A stretch of DNA of 64,000 nucleotides from Lethocerus indicus (taxonomy: Eukaryota > Arthropoda > Insecta > Hemiptera > Belostomatidae). Made by a program: the position numbers and the translations under genes. The notes under the pieces are model-generated. The model had not been told where the DNA came from, searched no databases, and saw only the letters and a list, made by a program, of their open reading frames with translations. Shown here one piece after another: positions 15,001 to 27,970 of this stretch (position 1 is its first letter; each line of letters opens with the position of its first letter). The DNA lies in NCBI GenBank assembly GCA_019843655.1, contig JACDQD010000004.1, forward strand, positions 6,882,001 through 6,946,000. Direction: 5' to 3'.

Positions 15001-18000
15001 CTGTTGATTCAGCTCATCCATACAAACTAGGTTCTCAACCGTTTATTCATGGCCCCGCTTCCGCGGTCCCCCACCGACCGCATTAAATTTCAACCTCAGA
15101 CCGTGTATTTTGATACACAATTGTGACGATTCAGTGGCTGCGGTCGCGTTCTCCACTGTTCTACGGGCAACCTGCACATGAGCCTCCTAAAAGGTGCAAG
15201 GTGGGTATTGAATGACAGAACAAAATTATCTGCACAGAACCTGGTTATATACAAACTGCTGAACTGTCAGAAGTAGGGACTGTTGGTGTTTCGTTTGTTT
15301 CACCGACACCCTTCTGAACCACTATTGATTCGTTATAAGTAAATACGACACATAAATTATTGATGGATTAAAACTGAAAATAATAAAAAAAGAATCGGAG
15401 AAGGCCGTTTTTTGACGATTCAGGTCCGTGTACAAACGAGTTTCGGTACAGTTCCGCACCGAATCCTATAATAGGGGACCGAACAGGCCTCTAAAAAGGT
15501 ATTCTCCCTTCGTGGGAAGAGGAGACGGATCGTGTTTGAATCTCTTGAACCGGACGCCGATACCACTTGGAGTTTATGCGCCAAAGAAGGCCGGGATAAA
15601 GCCGGCCCAGAAGAGTAGAGAGAGTGTAGCGGTCAAGTGGACCCTCTACCGGACGGACCTTCCGAATATCACCCCCCGCCCTCCACAACCCCCGCTATCT
15701 CACGACCCCCCTATAGGATGGCAGAACACGAGCCCTTTTCAAAGGGCCCTGTCATCAGACCCACGAAATATTCCCCAACACAAGTGGAAACCTCCTTATA
15801 CCTTCACGCGCCTCTCCTCCCATTTCTATTCTCCAATAAAAACAGCGCTGCCCGTGCCGGTTGCAGTGGTCCCAGTGGATAGTAATTATCTTCCAGGCTT
15901 TGTGAACCACTTTGCGAAGGTCTTTTAATATTATATTAGTTCGATTTATGTCGGCATAAATTTTAGGTCTAGGTCTCGACACATCACCGACACGAACTTC
16001 ATGTATATGGGGGGACTTTTCGCATTGTGGAATTAATAATATAAAATGAACACAACAGAGAGTAACATTGTAGTAACTCTGCAGACACTATAAACCGGAC
16101 CACCAAATATGTACCTCTTAAAAGATAACCGTTATATTTTAATAATCAGTAATCTCATTACGGTTGTGTAATGCGTAGGCATAAAAAAAGACTATTTGTT
16201 TAAATAAAATTACTCAAACTTTTCCTGTAGTAGCCTCTAACGTAAAGGAGGGTACGATCTCGATAAGACATTTTGTTTATAATATCTAGGAACACGGATT
16301 TAAGTCATTTTAATGCTACAACATATTATTCGGGTCACGTTAAATCAGTTGGAACCCAACCCTTTTAATGTGTTAAAGGAAGAAGCGGTACGTCCCCAGG
16401 TAAGCGGCTGTATACGGAAGAATCGATAGAGTTTTATTAGTGTGGCAGAGGGGCTGGGGCAGACGGGGCCGTAAAGGGCAACAAGGGCCGGGGAGGCGGG
16501 GGAATGTCGCGCACCTTGTAAAGGTCGGCCGGCCGTCCCACCTTCCTCATTACCGCTGTGGCAAGCCCAATCGCGGAAACGCGTCTACCGGCCAAAACAT
16601 TTGAATGCAAAAGAATTATTCAATAGCCCCCGAATCGTGAATATACAATTATAGCAATGATTAGGAAACATTTTTATCCGATATTTAAATAATGACCGGT
16701 TGATACCCAAGAACTCATTGCTTAATAAATAGTACTTATCTACTAGGCAAAGTAGATATGGTTAATAAAGGCGCAACAGCTTTATTTCCCTCTTCCGCCC
16801 AGCTTAGAAGTTATTGCCCTTAATTTTATTCCGACATGGATTAACTTCGGTGGAATAATAGTTCAAACTGCCCACTTCATTTTGGATATTTGCTTGCTTT
16901 CGGGTATACATTTTCATTAGGAACCGATTTTTAGAAGATAAATCCACAATAGGAATTACAAAAAATAAATTTAAACTAACAACCGAAACTTAACTCAGTT
17001 CTGGCATAGTTCGTTGTTCCAACTCCAATCCTTGGCCTCAGAGTCCACGTCATTAGATTCGCCCAGCCTCACAATGTCGGTCCAATTTCTGCTAAAATTT
17101 CCTCAATGTTGTGCGTATTTGGCTCGGCCGACAACTTCCATTAATCACTTCCGTCGCGGACGTTCCTCCTCCGCATTTATTGTTTATTTCTGGGCCCGTG
17201 AGCGCGGTGGACGTGTTCGATTAGGTCATCGAAGGCCTGTGCCTCAGCAATGGCCGATGAAACATTAGCGCCCTTACGTCAGACCTGGCATTTGGCCCTA
17301 CCCTACTTCCCGGCGGATGTAAACGACCGTCACCAGTTAATCAAATATTTTTCGATTCATTTTCCCGAACGTTAGATCTCCCAAGCGGTTATTATACACT
17401 ATCATCGAATGCTGTGTTGGACGAGACTTCAGCAAGTTGCACAAACACAAATGATTTGTGCAGTTTTAATTATTCATCTGTTAACTTGTTTGTAAGAACA
17501 ATGATCGTAAAAGAAAGTACATTCGTGCTCATAGAATAGACTCAGAAGAGGAACTGAGGTCCGGAAAGCGTTGATTTTCAAAATTAAGTTGAACTTAGGG
17601 AAAAATTATTCATACATGATGAATGAACGGTACCAGCTGCTGTTCCATTGGCTTGGACCGGACGACTGGGAATTCAATGATAAAAGAGACAATTGAAAAT
17701 AGGAAGCTCGTAAAGCGAAACGAATTGTAATCCCATTTTTCGAGTTTATCCTCTGAGGACGGGGGCGGTCGGACCATTACCTTTCATTCAGACAACGCTT
17801 TTCATTCAATTGTTCCCAAAGCGGTCAAAAAGAAGGGGGGTGGGGGAAGAAACGGCCCAAGAGGGGAGGAAGGAAGACAATAAAAGAAATTAAAATTTAA
17901 TTCTCACCAGCTTTATAAGTGCGGACTAGATTATTTCTGTTCCAATAATACACTGGAATGAGAATTTTATAGATAGCGTTATTTTCTCCCGACCTAATCT

Positions 18001-21000
18001 TCCACTTCCCGTTATTTTTTAAAATTAAAAATCGTGTACAGAAAATTAAAGGGTAAATTGAGTTCTACAATTTTACAATTTTTTTCAGGAAACAATTTAG
18101 CCCGAGTACTTTCATATTTTATTACTAAACTACAGCAATCTCTGTATGCAGTAGCGTTTTCTCTTCGTTTTCAAAAATAGTCGAATATATTTATTATTTT
18201 TATTCACCGCTGTCCTGTTCATACGATGTTGCCGTGTGTTTTGTCGGTGGCCATTAATTTGAAATTAAAATTCCGACGGTAAAAGTGGATCATTTAAAGT
18301 GGATCGACAGGATGTTTAAATGGACCGTGAGTGGCTCCGAGACAATTCTCTGGTGCGGTTCCAAGGGGGAGGGGGCGAATTCCCGGCCGCATACTTCAAC
18401 CGAATCTCCGTTCTGTCAAACCTCCGATGAAAGTACCCCGAGGGACGGTTTAACAGCGTACCTTGAGTCCGATTTATGCAGTAACCTGTTGGTGCGGGCC
18501 AACTTCGCGCGGAAGGATTGAATTCTTCGCGGGCCCTCCGACTGAGGAGGAACCGAGCGCGGAATCGCCGACTGGCCAGGAGCCAACAATGCACGGTATG
18601 GGCGACTGTCGCTTCCTTCGAAACGAGAAAAAGGAATGCGGCCGCCCCCTTCGGGCCCACCTGCGTCCCGCGGGCGTTACTGCTTCTCGATAACCCGAAC
18701 GAACCGCGGGACAGTTATTCAATCGATATTTTTACAGCATCGATTTTATAATAGTACAAGAACCGAAACGCGTAACAATGCACTGGGGAAAGAATTCGGC
18801 GGCAGACCCATCAGACACAATCGTCGGGAGGAGGCGGCCCGGGATAAATGTTGAAGGGATGAATGGGTGAATTTGATGGGGGTGGAGTGAGGGGGATGAA
18901 GAGGAGTGGCTGCCGGTGACATGGCGGGTTGGCCTGCAGCCCTCCACTCAGTGTTTACGAAACCCCCCTTGTCTCGCCCACTGCACACTTCTACTACAAA
19001 CCGCCGGTAAATATTTAATCGATGAGATAAAATGAAAAGGATTTCCGATTTGCACATTTCTACTTCCTACATGGCGACCAATAAGAAATTACCGTTAATT
19101 AATTAACGATTAAGTAATTGGGTCAATATTTGGAAAAAAAGAAAGAGAAATCAAATCGTATTGTATTCGTAGGAAATTAATTATATCGATTTAATACAAC
19201 GTGAAACTGGGACGGTCCTCGATCATTGTGAATATAATGTCCATCGTCGTTTACCGGCGCTGTTAATAAATAAGCACATTGAGTACAATATCGGGCCCAT
19301 AACAATTTGGACGATTCGTTCAATTTAAAAAATAAATAGTGGGAGAACATCACAAAGTATTTCATTCTGAAGTGATGCCTGAAATTGCAAAGCAAATGGT
19401 GGGAAAAGAAATGAAATTGAGGAGCGAATCCAGTTCTTTTAAACAATTTGAAATGAACGTTCAGATTCATGCTGAACAGACTTGTTTTTTTAATAAATCG
19501 TTGGAAAAGTTCAATCTTTTTCCTTCCCTAATTTTAAACGTAGGCATTATCTCGGGAATCCCATTCGCATTCATTGTTTTTTACGCACCGCACAATCGTG
19601 GCTCGACAACGAATTAATCGACATCGCTAAATAAATCGGCGTGGATCTAAAAAAACAGGAGCAAAGTTAGCGACCGAAATAAAATTGGAACACGTTAGAG
19701 TGTTTTATACAATCCGAGTAATTCGGTTATTTGAACTTGATGTTCACAAACTGAAATAATCCTGAACAGAATAACTATTTCACATTTTGAAAATGACGCG
19801 GAAACGTAAGAAATTCTGATTTGGCTAAACGGTAGTTTTAATACCTAATAGAAGTAGTAAAACAGGAAATTTTCTAATTAAATGTCCACAGGACTACTCA
19901 CGGGAACGAACGTGCACAGCTAGAAAAAAGTCCGTAGCATTAATTTATAAATAGACATTATGGCAGAATTAAAATTGCCAGCTTACAGATACAGGCTAAA
20001 AGCGCCGGACATCGGAGATAGCCGATCGGGGCGAATTTTATTGTGCCATTGACAGTTGTCTATCTCCACTATCTGGGCATGTTGGCGCTCATGACGGCGT
20101 TTTAATCCCGTGCACACAGGGATAAGGACGTAAAGTTTATTTCCATTGTAAGCCTTTAATTCCACCTCCAGTAAACAGTAATTTTTTCCCTTCCGTTTAT
20201 TCTCTCCACTAATCATTAACGAGAACTTCAAAGACCACGTTATGACCTGAGGGACGGATGGTCAAACCATGTGATTTGGTACCCTACACAAGGTATCAGT
20301 AATATTCTACAACTTATCGTTAGTTATTCCTGGCCACTATTAATAAAATCATAAATATTTTATAACTAAAACGTAACATATTACATGATTTTAAAATATA
20401 ATAATATGTTCTTATGTTTATATTGTACTTATCTGCGTTATATTATTATTAATTAATTCGAAACACTAATTATTAAGTATTCAGTCCAAAAGTATAAAAG
20501 GAAAATTAGACTCCTCAAGCCTTTTCTGTGTTTAATAAGAAATTGAAAGCTTAAATCACAATATCGAACCCCTATATTAGGTAGGCTGCGTACGTTTCTC
20601 TCGTAGAAAGGTTGCGATCTTGCGGGAACTGCTGCCGCTTGCAAAATTACAACGTGAGATCGGCACGAATCCGTACACCGAACGAGTTTATATAGCGAGA
20701 GAATAAAATGTGCAGCGGAAATATTATTGAAAATATTTTCAAACCTCGGGGCGAAAATTCCTATGTATTTTCACGAAATAATGCGGCGGAATGCTAGGCC
20801 GCCACCAATATGTTCTCAGAATTGATGTATTTTAACTTTCACTCATTGAATTAGAATGCCGACATGGCAATTTCGGTTACTAAACGAGAATTAATTTATA
20901 GCCAGTCCATTTTTCTTCGATTCATCATGTCTTTTTGCAGTGTTTTATAAAAATAATGGGCTATCTCCGTGAATACGTAACCTGAATTAATGTCAAGTGG

Positions 21001-22578
21001 TAAAATTTTAAATAAAATTGTACGTCGTTTTATAACGGAACAGTCTATACACAATTAACACTTTTATTAACATATATTAACATTTCTGACTGGAACAAAT
21101 TAAAAACATTGTGGAAAAAAAATTGAGACGAATAGGCTGGTTTAGCCAATAGTCAGTCACGAGTCTGATTAATATTTCTGAAACCCAGGATTATGCCGCG
21201 TCCGAGACAAGACTAAGTGGTCACGCATTAGTCTCAAAATCTGGGCTGAAACCTGTCGAAAAAGAATTTCGAGAATTTTGAGTAGCCACAGTTTACATCA
21301 TCACTCCTGCGGTCGTCCGTATCCACTTCCTGATATAGCCGCGCGCTAAGAGAACGGCAGGAACATCGAACCCCGTTTTTATTCCTTTTTTAAATTAAAA
21401 TCTCCTAAACTTTCGTTAAATTCTTCCAGCACGGGTTCCGGATCGTTGTAATTTAATCGTGTCTTGGATATAGTTACCGATTATTCGAATATTGACTATT
21501 ACATCGGTAATGATTTGTGCAAGAAAATTATTTTTCTTCAGACAATATAAATTCCAAAAGCGAGCAATTAACAATCATTCCTCAGTCATTTATCTGCAAA
21601 ACATTCAAGTTGTGTAGAAGAATGATATCAACCGTCTACAGGTTTTGAGAAACTGATTTGAGAATCGCTACCTGCTTATTATTGGCTACGTATGAACCGA
21701 GACATTTTCCATCGGTTGGACTAACGCAATCGGCCGATCTCGGCCGGAATTCCAAAAAAATGAAGTAAGTTTTCAAGGTTTTAATTCTCTCCAGTTTTTC
21801 TCAAACATCATCCGTCGGTGATTCATTGTCTGGCTCGGTGGGCGACCGCACCGCTCCAGGAATAAACCGGGCCGCGTATTATATAAATAACAGCGCCTAT
21901 TAGTGACACGGGGCCTAAAGAGCAAACGCAACGGGGCCGTATTTATTTCGGACCGGCCGCCTATCGATTAATGCCCAACGACTCGGGAAACGAATTTGTC
22001 AAAGTCCCCTCGCCACGTGTCCAGGCTATCAATTGGCTGGATAATTGGCCAATAATAGATTTCCACACGTCGGTTTGAATTACGGCCGATTTTTCGAGTA
22101 AGACAAAGAGATCGAAAATTAAGCATTTCAAAACCAGTTGTACTACAATAAAATCACCTGGGTACAGTACATTAGTTTGTCTCTAGAAATTAATTTTGAA
22201 GTATTCTTGAGGTATTTAAGGGATCTAATAATAAGAATAAACTGACAATATACTTTAATTTACTAATATATACCACTGACATTCAACTTCAATAAGCAAG
22301 GTGTTTAACGATTTAAATCACGTGTTAAAAGATCTACGAAGTAATTCTGTAGGAATTAATTTTTTCACTTTACATCTTGAACAATATTTTTGTGGACCTT
22401 TCCGATGTCTCCAATGAATTAATGCGAAGTGTGGAGTGTTGGTGTTAATATGGCGCGTTTGAAAGGTGAACATACATTCTGTACTGATGTTGTTCCCACA
22501 GAAGGGGGCGTTTTGAGACTTACTGTAGGAAGGGAAAAGGGGTGGATTACCGAATTGATCCTAAAACTCTGACGGTAC

Positions 22579-22583
<5 letters not shown>
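6770..22583. other. Non-coding stretch
   Basis: Probably intron or intergenic. GC-rich patches lie at about 10330-10570 (with a short GGC repeat), 11220-11420, 11640-11960 and 18350-18960. G-runs of 9-10 occur at 11229-11238 and 11584-11592. The two longest open frames, 13521-13922 minus and 15428-15928 plus, show no domain and are judged chance. AT-rich low complexity occurs at 13010-13110 and 20340-20455. Confidence 0.55.
9025..9071. repeat. (AC)n microsatellite
   Basis: About 23 uninterrupted AC units, just downstream of a short GC-rich stretch. Confidence 0.97.

Positions 22584-22626
<43 letters not shown>
22584..22626. repeat. (AG)n microsatellite
   Basis: About 21 uninterrupted AG units, followed by a short GGC repeat and a GC-rich patch to about 22890. 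Confidence 0.97.
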
Positions 22627-22629
<3 letters not shown>

Positions 22630-25600
22630 CGGCGGCGGCAAACAGAGGCAGTTGGCCCAATAACAGATTAGCCGGCGGTTCTCCATTGTCGTCGGAATGC
22701 TATCGCGATTACGTACCCGGAGCACGGGGCAATCCTTGATCGTCGCGTGGGGTATCACAATACTGAGCTGGGGGCCTATCAACAATGTACTATACGCCCT
22801 ACAGCCGCCGCAAGCCCCGTCCGGCCAATCCGGTCAAGATCGATCTGTCGCCTCCACGCACAAGCTGCCCATTCGGCAACATACCCCCCACCAACTATAA
22901 CAAGTCTTAGAAAATCCGGAATACAATTCAGACCATGAGATTTCAATCGGGAATTGCATAACTTAAGCATATTTTACTTCCCTTTTTTTATTACATTCCA
23001 AAGTAATGGGAAGATTAATAAATTACAAATTAATATGCGCGCCGAGATCAATCAATCTTGACTGATTTAAATATCCGAAAAATGTTTACAGAAAATCCTA
23101 TCAATGATATGAAACTCTCATGTTTTAAGACATGTATATTAAATGCGGTTTTCAGTGTAATTTATCCATAGAACATGCATTAATACAGAGATTAAAATAC
23201 GATGATATTTTAGAGCATATTCGAGAATTACAATTGTAAAAAACCTAAATAAAGGTGATACGATGTCGGAAGTTACACGCAAAACACCGCACTGAGAATT
23301 AATCGGTAAACATGCTTATCCTGATATGAAGCAAAAATATCTCGCACGACACGTACCGGCAGAAAAGGGATTTAACTACGAATCTGCAAGCTTAGGATAT
23401 AAAAACACATTTAAAATTGTATTGATTCATAAATTTTCCGCTTTTTTATTCCCTACATATTTCATTCTTATCGGGAACATTTATATTTATTTTGCACATT
23501 TATTCATATCATTTTATATGAAACAAGAGTCTGTACTTTCAATTCCACTGAAAATGTTATTGTATAGGTACTAGGTGTTAGATGTATGCAATATTTTCAT
23601 ATTTCTAAGAGGAGACGTGCAATATTCATGTTTTTCTAAAACCGAATGAAAAGGTCTGACACGTAGAAAAATAAATGTTGTAACAAATAACAACAGTCAG
23701 ATAATGGAAAGTACTTGGAAGAAGAATAAACCTATAACCCGAATTGATAATCTGGTTCTGTCCCTGATATATTGGTGAAGATCGCGTATATAACACAGGA
23801 TTATACGAATACGTAATAAAGAAAATCGTGAATATCATCCTCATTGGCGGGCTCAAGTACAATGGAACATATCGAAAATAGTTCAAAATATCTTGGATGG
23901 GCTCTCTGCCAAGGCTTGAAATATCATTACTGGAACGTCGTACGCGTGAGGAAGAGAACAAAATCATTTTTCAAGTAACCCCGAGATTTTTGGAGTAATT
24001 AGAATAGGCCAGGACGCAGTATTAATATAATGCGTTTAATTTGCTTTTATAGCCAAGATAAAATAATAAACGGGACGAGAACTCAACACTAATTGTTGAA
24101 CCACTAATACACTTTCATTGCCTCTTCTATTGTATATTGCGACGTCTGTATGGCGGATGTATATCGTGAAATCTTAGATCAAACTTAATTTCCTACATGG
24201 CTTGTACTAAACTTTTAACTTAGTTTTGGTTTAAGGCAAAGTTTCCACCGGCGCTTGTGCGGAGCCAACTTACGTAAGATATACGCAAATTTGAAAAAAT
24301 ATTTCATATACGTTCATAAACTGCGCGTCGGTGTCTTATGTGTTGGCGGAGTGCTGAATTATTACACTTTACCGTGTGTGGATAATACAAATTTTATTCG
24401 GTCTAACGAACCGGTGGAAAATATTAGGTTAAATTGCATTTCAGCCGGATATCTTGTTAGAAAGGAGTATGCATGAACTCACGATTTATTACTTTAAATT
24501 CATCCATCCTTTTTACGAACATGGTTTGTCAGAAACTTCCAGCCAGTCTCCTGTAACGGATGATGCTACGTCTGACTAATATATTGATAATTGTAACGCT
24601 GTTTTCAGTGTTCTCACTGCCATTTTGAAGTACTATTTTTTCACGATTCTTAGGGATAGAGCCTAATTCTAGGTCTAGAGGCGTGCAGCTTAATTTCATG
24701 CTTTGCCAAACGGCGGGAGTGGCCCAGTGCCCCAGTGGGCGCTTCCGAATTGTGAACTTTGTCAACCGTTGATAGCCACGCAGACGCCCTTGTAGATGGT
24801 GCGCAAGGCCCCGCAAGGGTGCCGGTACCCCCGGCTATCCACCCACGCGCCTCCGCCGAGCCGGGACACGGGCGCCGGCGGCCAACATCCAACCCGAGAC
24901 AATATCGGTGGTCCACCCGCTCATTCTACTAACCGAGACCGATCACTTAACTATGCGGACCCGAATAAAATCGCAAGCCCTCCAAACTGAAGACTCCTCC
25001 CCCAAGAGAGCTGATAGGAACTAGAGTTAGGTTACACTAGCATGCATTTCAATTTCGCAATATTTAGATCATAACTGTAGAACACGCATAATTGCTCGTC
25101 GAGCGGTGAAGCTCTACGATAGAAATAATTACCGAATTTAATAATTAGCGGAGACAGAGTTTGAGTCCAGATGATTGATAGCCAACGTCCAGTGTACTGA
25201 ACAGAAATTTACAAACAACGGAGATCAACTTCGACAGTTGTTGTTCGGACGCCGACAGGTTCATTCGGAACAATCGACTGCCATGAAAGCTAGATTCGAA
25301 TTAAGCCTTAGTGGGGGATGTCAAAACTGTCATTGTGGAGCCACACGAGAGCAATTTGAATAGTGGGGCAGATGTGACAGCAATATTCACACGCATCTGA
25401 TAGATCGTTTCTATCGGTCCATATACACAAGGAAGCACAGAACGCTTTTTGACTATTTGCACTTTAATATCCTTACTCCTTAGTACGTAAAATCGGCGAA
25501 TTTTCGAGAAAGAAACTGTTTCAAACCTCGAGACAAATTTACGCGGAACGAAACGTTGTTCAAACCTAAAACACGACTTCGGGCAGTAAAAGAAAACATA

Positions 25601-27708
25601 TCTAAAATAGTTTCGATTCACAAAGTTTTATTGAATAACAATTAAATAATATAATGAGTAATACTCCGCAGCCTAATTCCACTGAAAATCAGAAAAGATA
25701 CAGGTACTGAATAAATCTCATAGCTTTTGAACTGATATTTGTGATTCTAAAACTGAACCATAGAACCCGACGCCTAGACAAATATAAATGTTATAAGAGA
25801 TTAATTTAAAATATGAGAATGAATTATATAATAATGTAAATAATGACAACATTTCTCGGTATTCATGGCATTATGTACAGAGGACTCGTGCCATTTCATT
25901 GAAAAGGTGGGGACGGTTCGGGGCGGGGATACGCCCGCGACTTGAACTTCACCTCAGTGTCGAGCTACCACATTATCTGGACGCTATTCCTGAAAACGTT
26001 TCCTCTCCCACTCTCACTCTCTCCCAACCCGATTTTCCGACCACACGCAGGGAATAGACGACCGACACACTCCTGAACGCGTTACACAACTGAACTTCGG
26101 TGGGCACTAATCTTGCCAACATCAAGAGTTTCCCCCGGCGCATGTATACTACGACCAGCGCGGTAGGACTCAGCCAATTATAATTATAATAGACTAATTA
26201 ACACGCACCTAGGATTGTTGATTATTTAGGATAATTACCAAGAAATATATCGCGTACATTTTCCTGTACAGTAATACTTTAGAAGAAGGAGGAATTGCCT
26301 GAAATTATCTAATTAAAATAATAAATAGTGCCAATTGTTTCAGATGAAATGCAGAGTATAACTATATTAATTTTACAATAATCCGTTCAAGAATGGTTCA
26401 ATAAAAACTAGGAATTGAGAGAATTGGAAATTTATGACCCCCAAATTTATATTCGACGCCCTCTCAATACTCAGGAGAACCACTTAGTAGTCGCCATTTT
26501 CCCGAATCCAACTGTACACGAACATTTTTCTTTCTATACCAAAAGTTTACCTCTTTCTGAAATCATCCGCAACCCTGGCGGGTGCAGAAGTCGATGAATG
26601 TATTCATACTTTCAGAGACACTGAAAAAGTTTGCCGACACAGTATATTTTAACGAATTACAGTCGAACATGCGAATTATGATCCCCCTGATTGCTGGAAA
26701 CACTGTGGGGAATTCGTCGGCCATCTTTAACGACGGGTCAAATTGTCGTTACGGAGTTCACCCGTTCGAGGCGACCGGGAGAGGATTCGATACGCGATCG
26801 TAGATCCATTTCCTGGTCTCAGAATCGACCCCGATATCCGCTAATCAACCGGAAGTTGGGAACTGGAGTGAACTAGAGGCCGGGCGAAACGATCGGCCGG
26901 AGTCACGGAACCGATCCACCTCCCCAACTGTTGCATGCTCCCTCGCTCCACCCCTATTTCGCGTTTTTACGAATTCAGGAACTTTCAATCTCGATTGAAA
27001 GCCTTCGTTTAAAACCGTTTCAATCCTCTACGAACTTCACTTTCCCACACTTATATACGATAATTAACAGAGTAGAAATTGTACATTTAATATTAGGAGA
27101 AGAATCTTTGGGCCCACTGAATAAGTAGGCTATAGCTGTCTTATTGAAAAAAATTTTAATCTGCGTGTTGGAATGCTACGAAATCGACGTCGGAAGTCGT
27201 TACAATATCAGTCCATTAATATAGCATTTCATAAGCGTACAACAATAGGACCGGTTATTCCTGATGATTAGACATTATCCATTATATTATTTATTTAATA
27301 CGCAGGAAATATAGAAAATGAAAGTATAACATTTTCATAGTCTGATCAAATATAAGACCAGTAAGGGATTTATTGGAATTTTTGTAACGTAGAATTTTTA
27401 AAAACTCGTCATGAGGTCACGATTAATATGTACACTGCTGTTTTTATACCGTTTTTTTAAATAAATTGACTACCTTTAAGATAGGGAGGCCGTCGTTGGA
27501 TTTTCACGTCCTGACGATGTTGACTGGGGTGTCCGTCGCTGGGGTACACATATCGGCCGGTGCTGTCTCCTGTCGGGTGAATTGGGGGAAGCGGCGCGAC
27601 CGTGTGAACTCTCGACGACGGGGTTCACAAGTCCCCGCGTCTGCCAATGTCCGAGGGGGATGAGATAGAGAGAGATTGAGGGGGAGAGCGAGGGATAGAG
27701 AGGGAGAG

Positions 27709-27710
<2 letters not shown>

Positions 27711-27750
<40 letters not shown>
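27711..27750. repeat. (TG)n microsatellite
   Basis: Twenty uninterrupted TG units preceded by a purine-rich GA tract (27662-27709). Alternating purine-pyrimidine repeats of this length can adopt Z-DNA. Confidence 0.97.
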
Positions 27751-27752
<2 letters not shown>

Positions 27753-27779
27753 CGAGTGCGAGGCTCCGGCCAGCGAGGG

Positions 27780-27970
27780 GTCGCCGATCAGACTGAGGGG
27801 ACGAAGCGACACGGCGGGCCGCCCGCCCCCCGCCCCGCACATGCGCCCCGCCACAGCCCCTTCGTCATTACACCCGCCCCCCCACCCCCCACACCTACAC
27901 TCACCAATATTTCGGGTCGAATTAACTACCCACCCTCCACCCACCAGCCCCAACACACACCTTAAACAAC
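27780..27970. other. C-rich patch with G-quadruplex potential on the minus strand
   Basis: The plus strand is strongly C-rich. At 27873-27890 four C-tracts of at least three with one-base spacers give a canonical G-quadruplex motif on the minus strand. Confidence 0.75.

Noticed and set aside
15428..15928. Longest ATG open frame (166 codons, plus strand)
   Set aside because: The frame overlaps other open frames on both strands in a stop-poor, C-rich patch. It has no domain, signal peptide or splice context, and about one frame of this length is expected by chance.
19902..19919. 18-base minus microexon candidate between ttttttctag and gtgagtag
   Set aside because: The splice sites are good, but several such acceptor-donor pairs are expected by chance in 64 kb, and the six-residue product gives no independent support.
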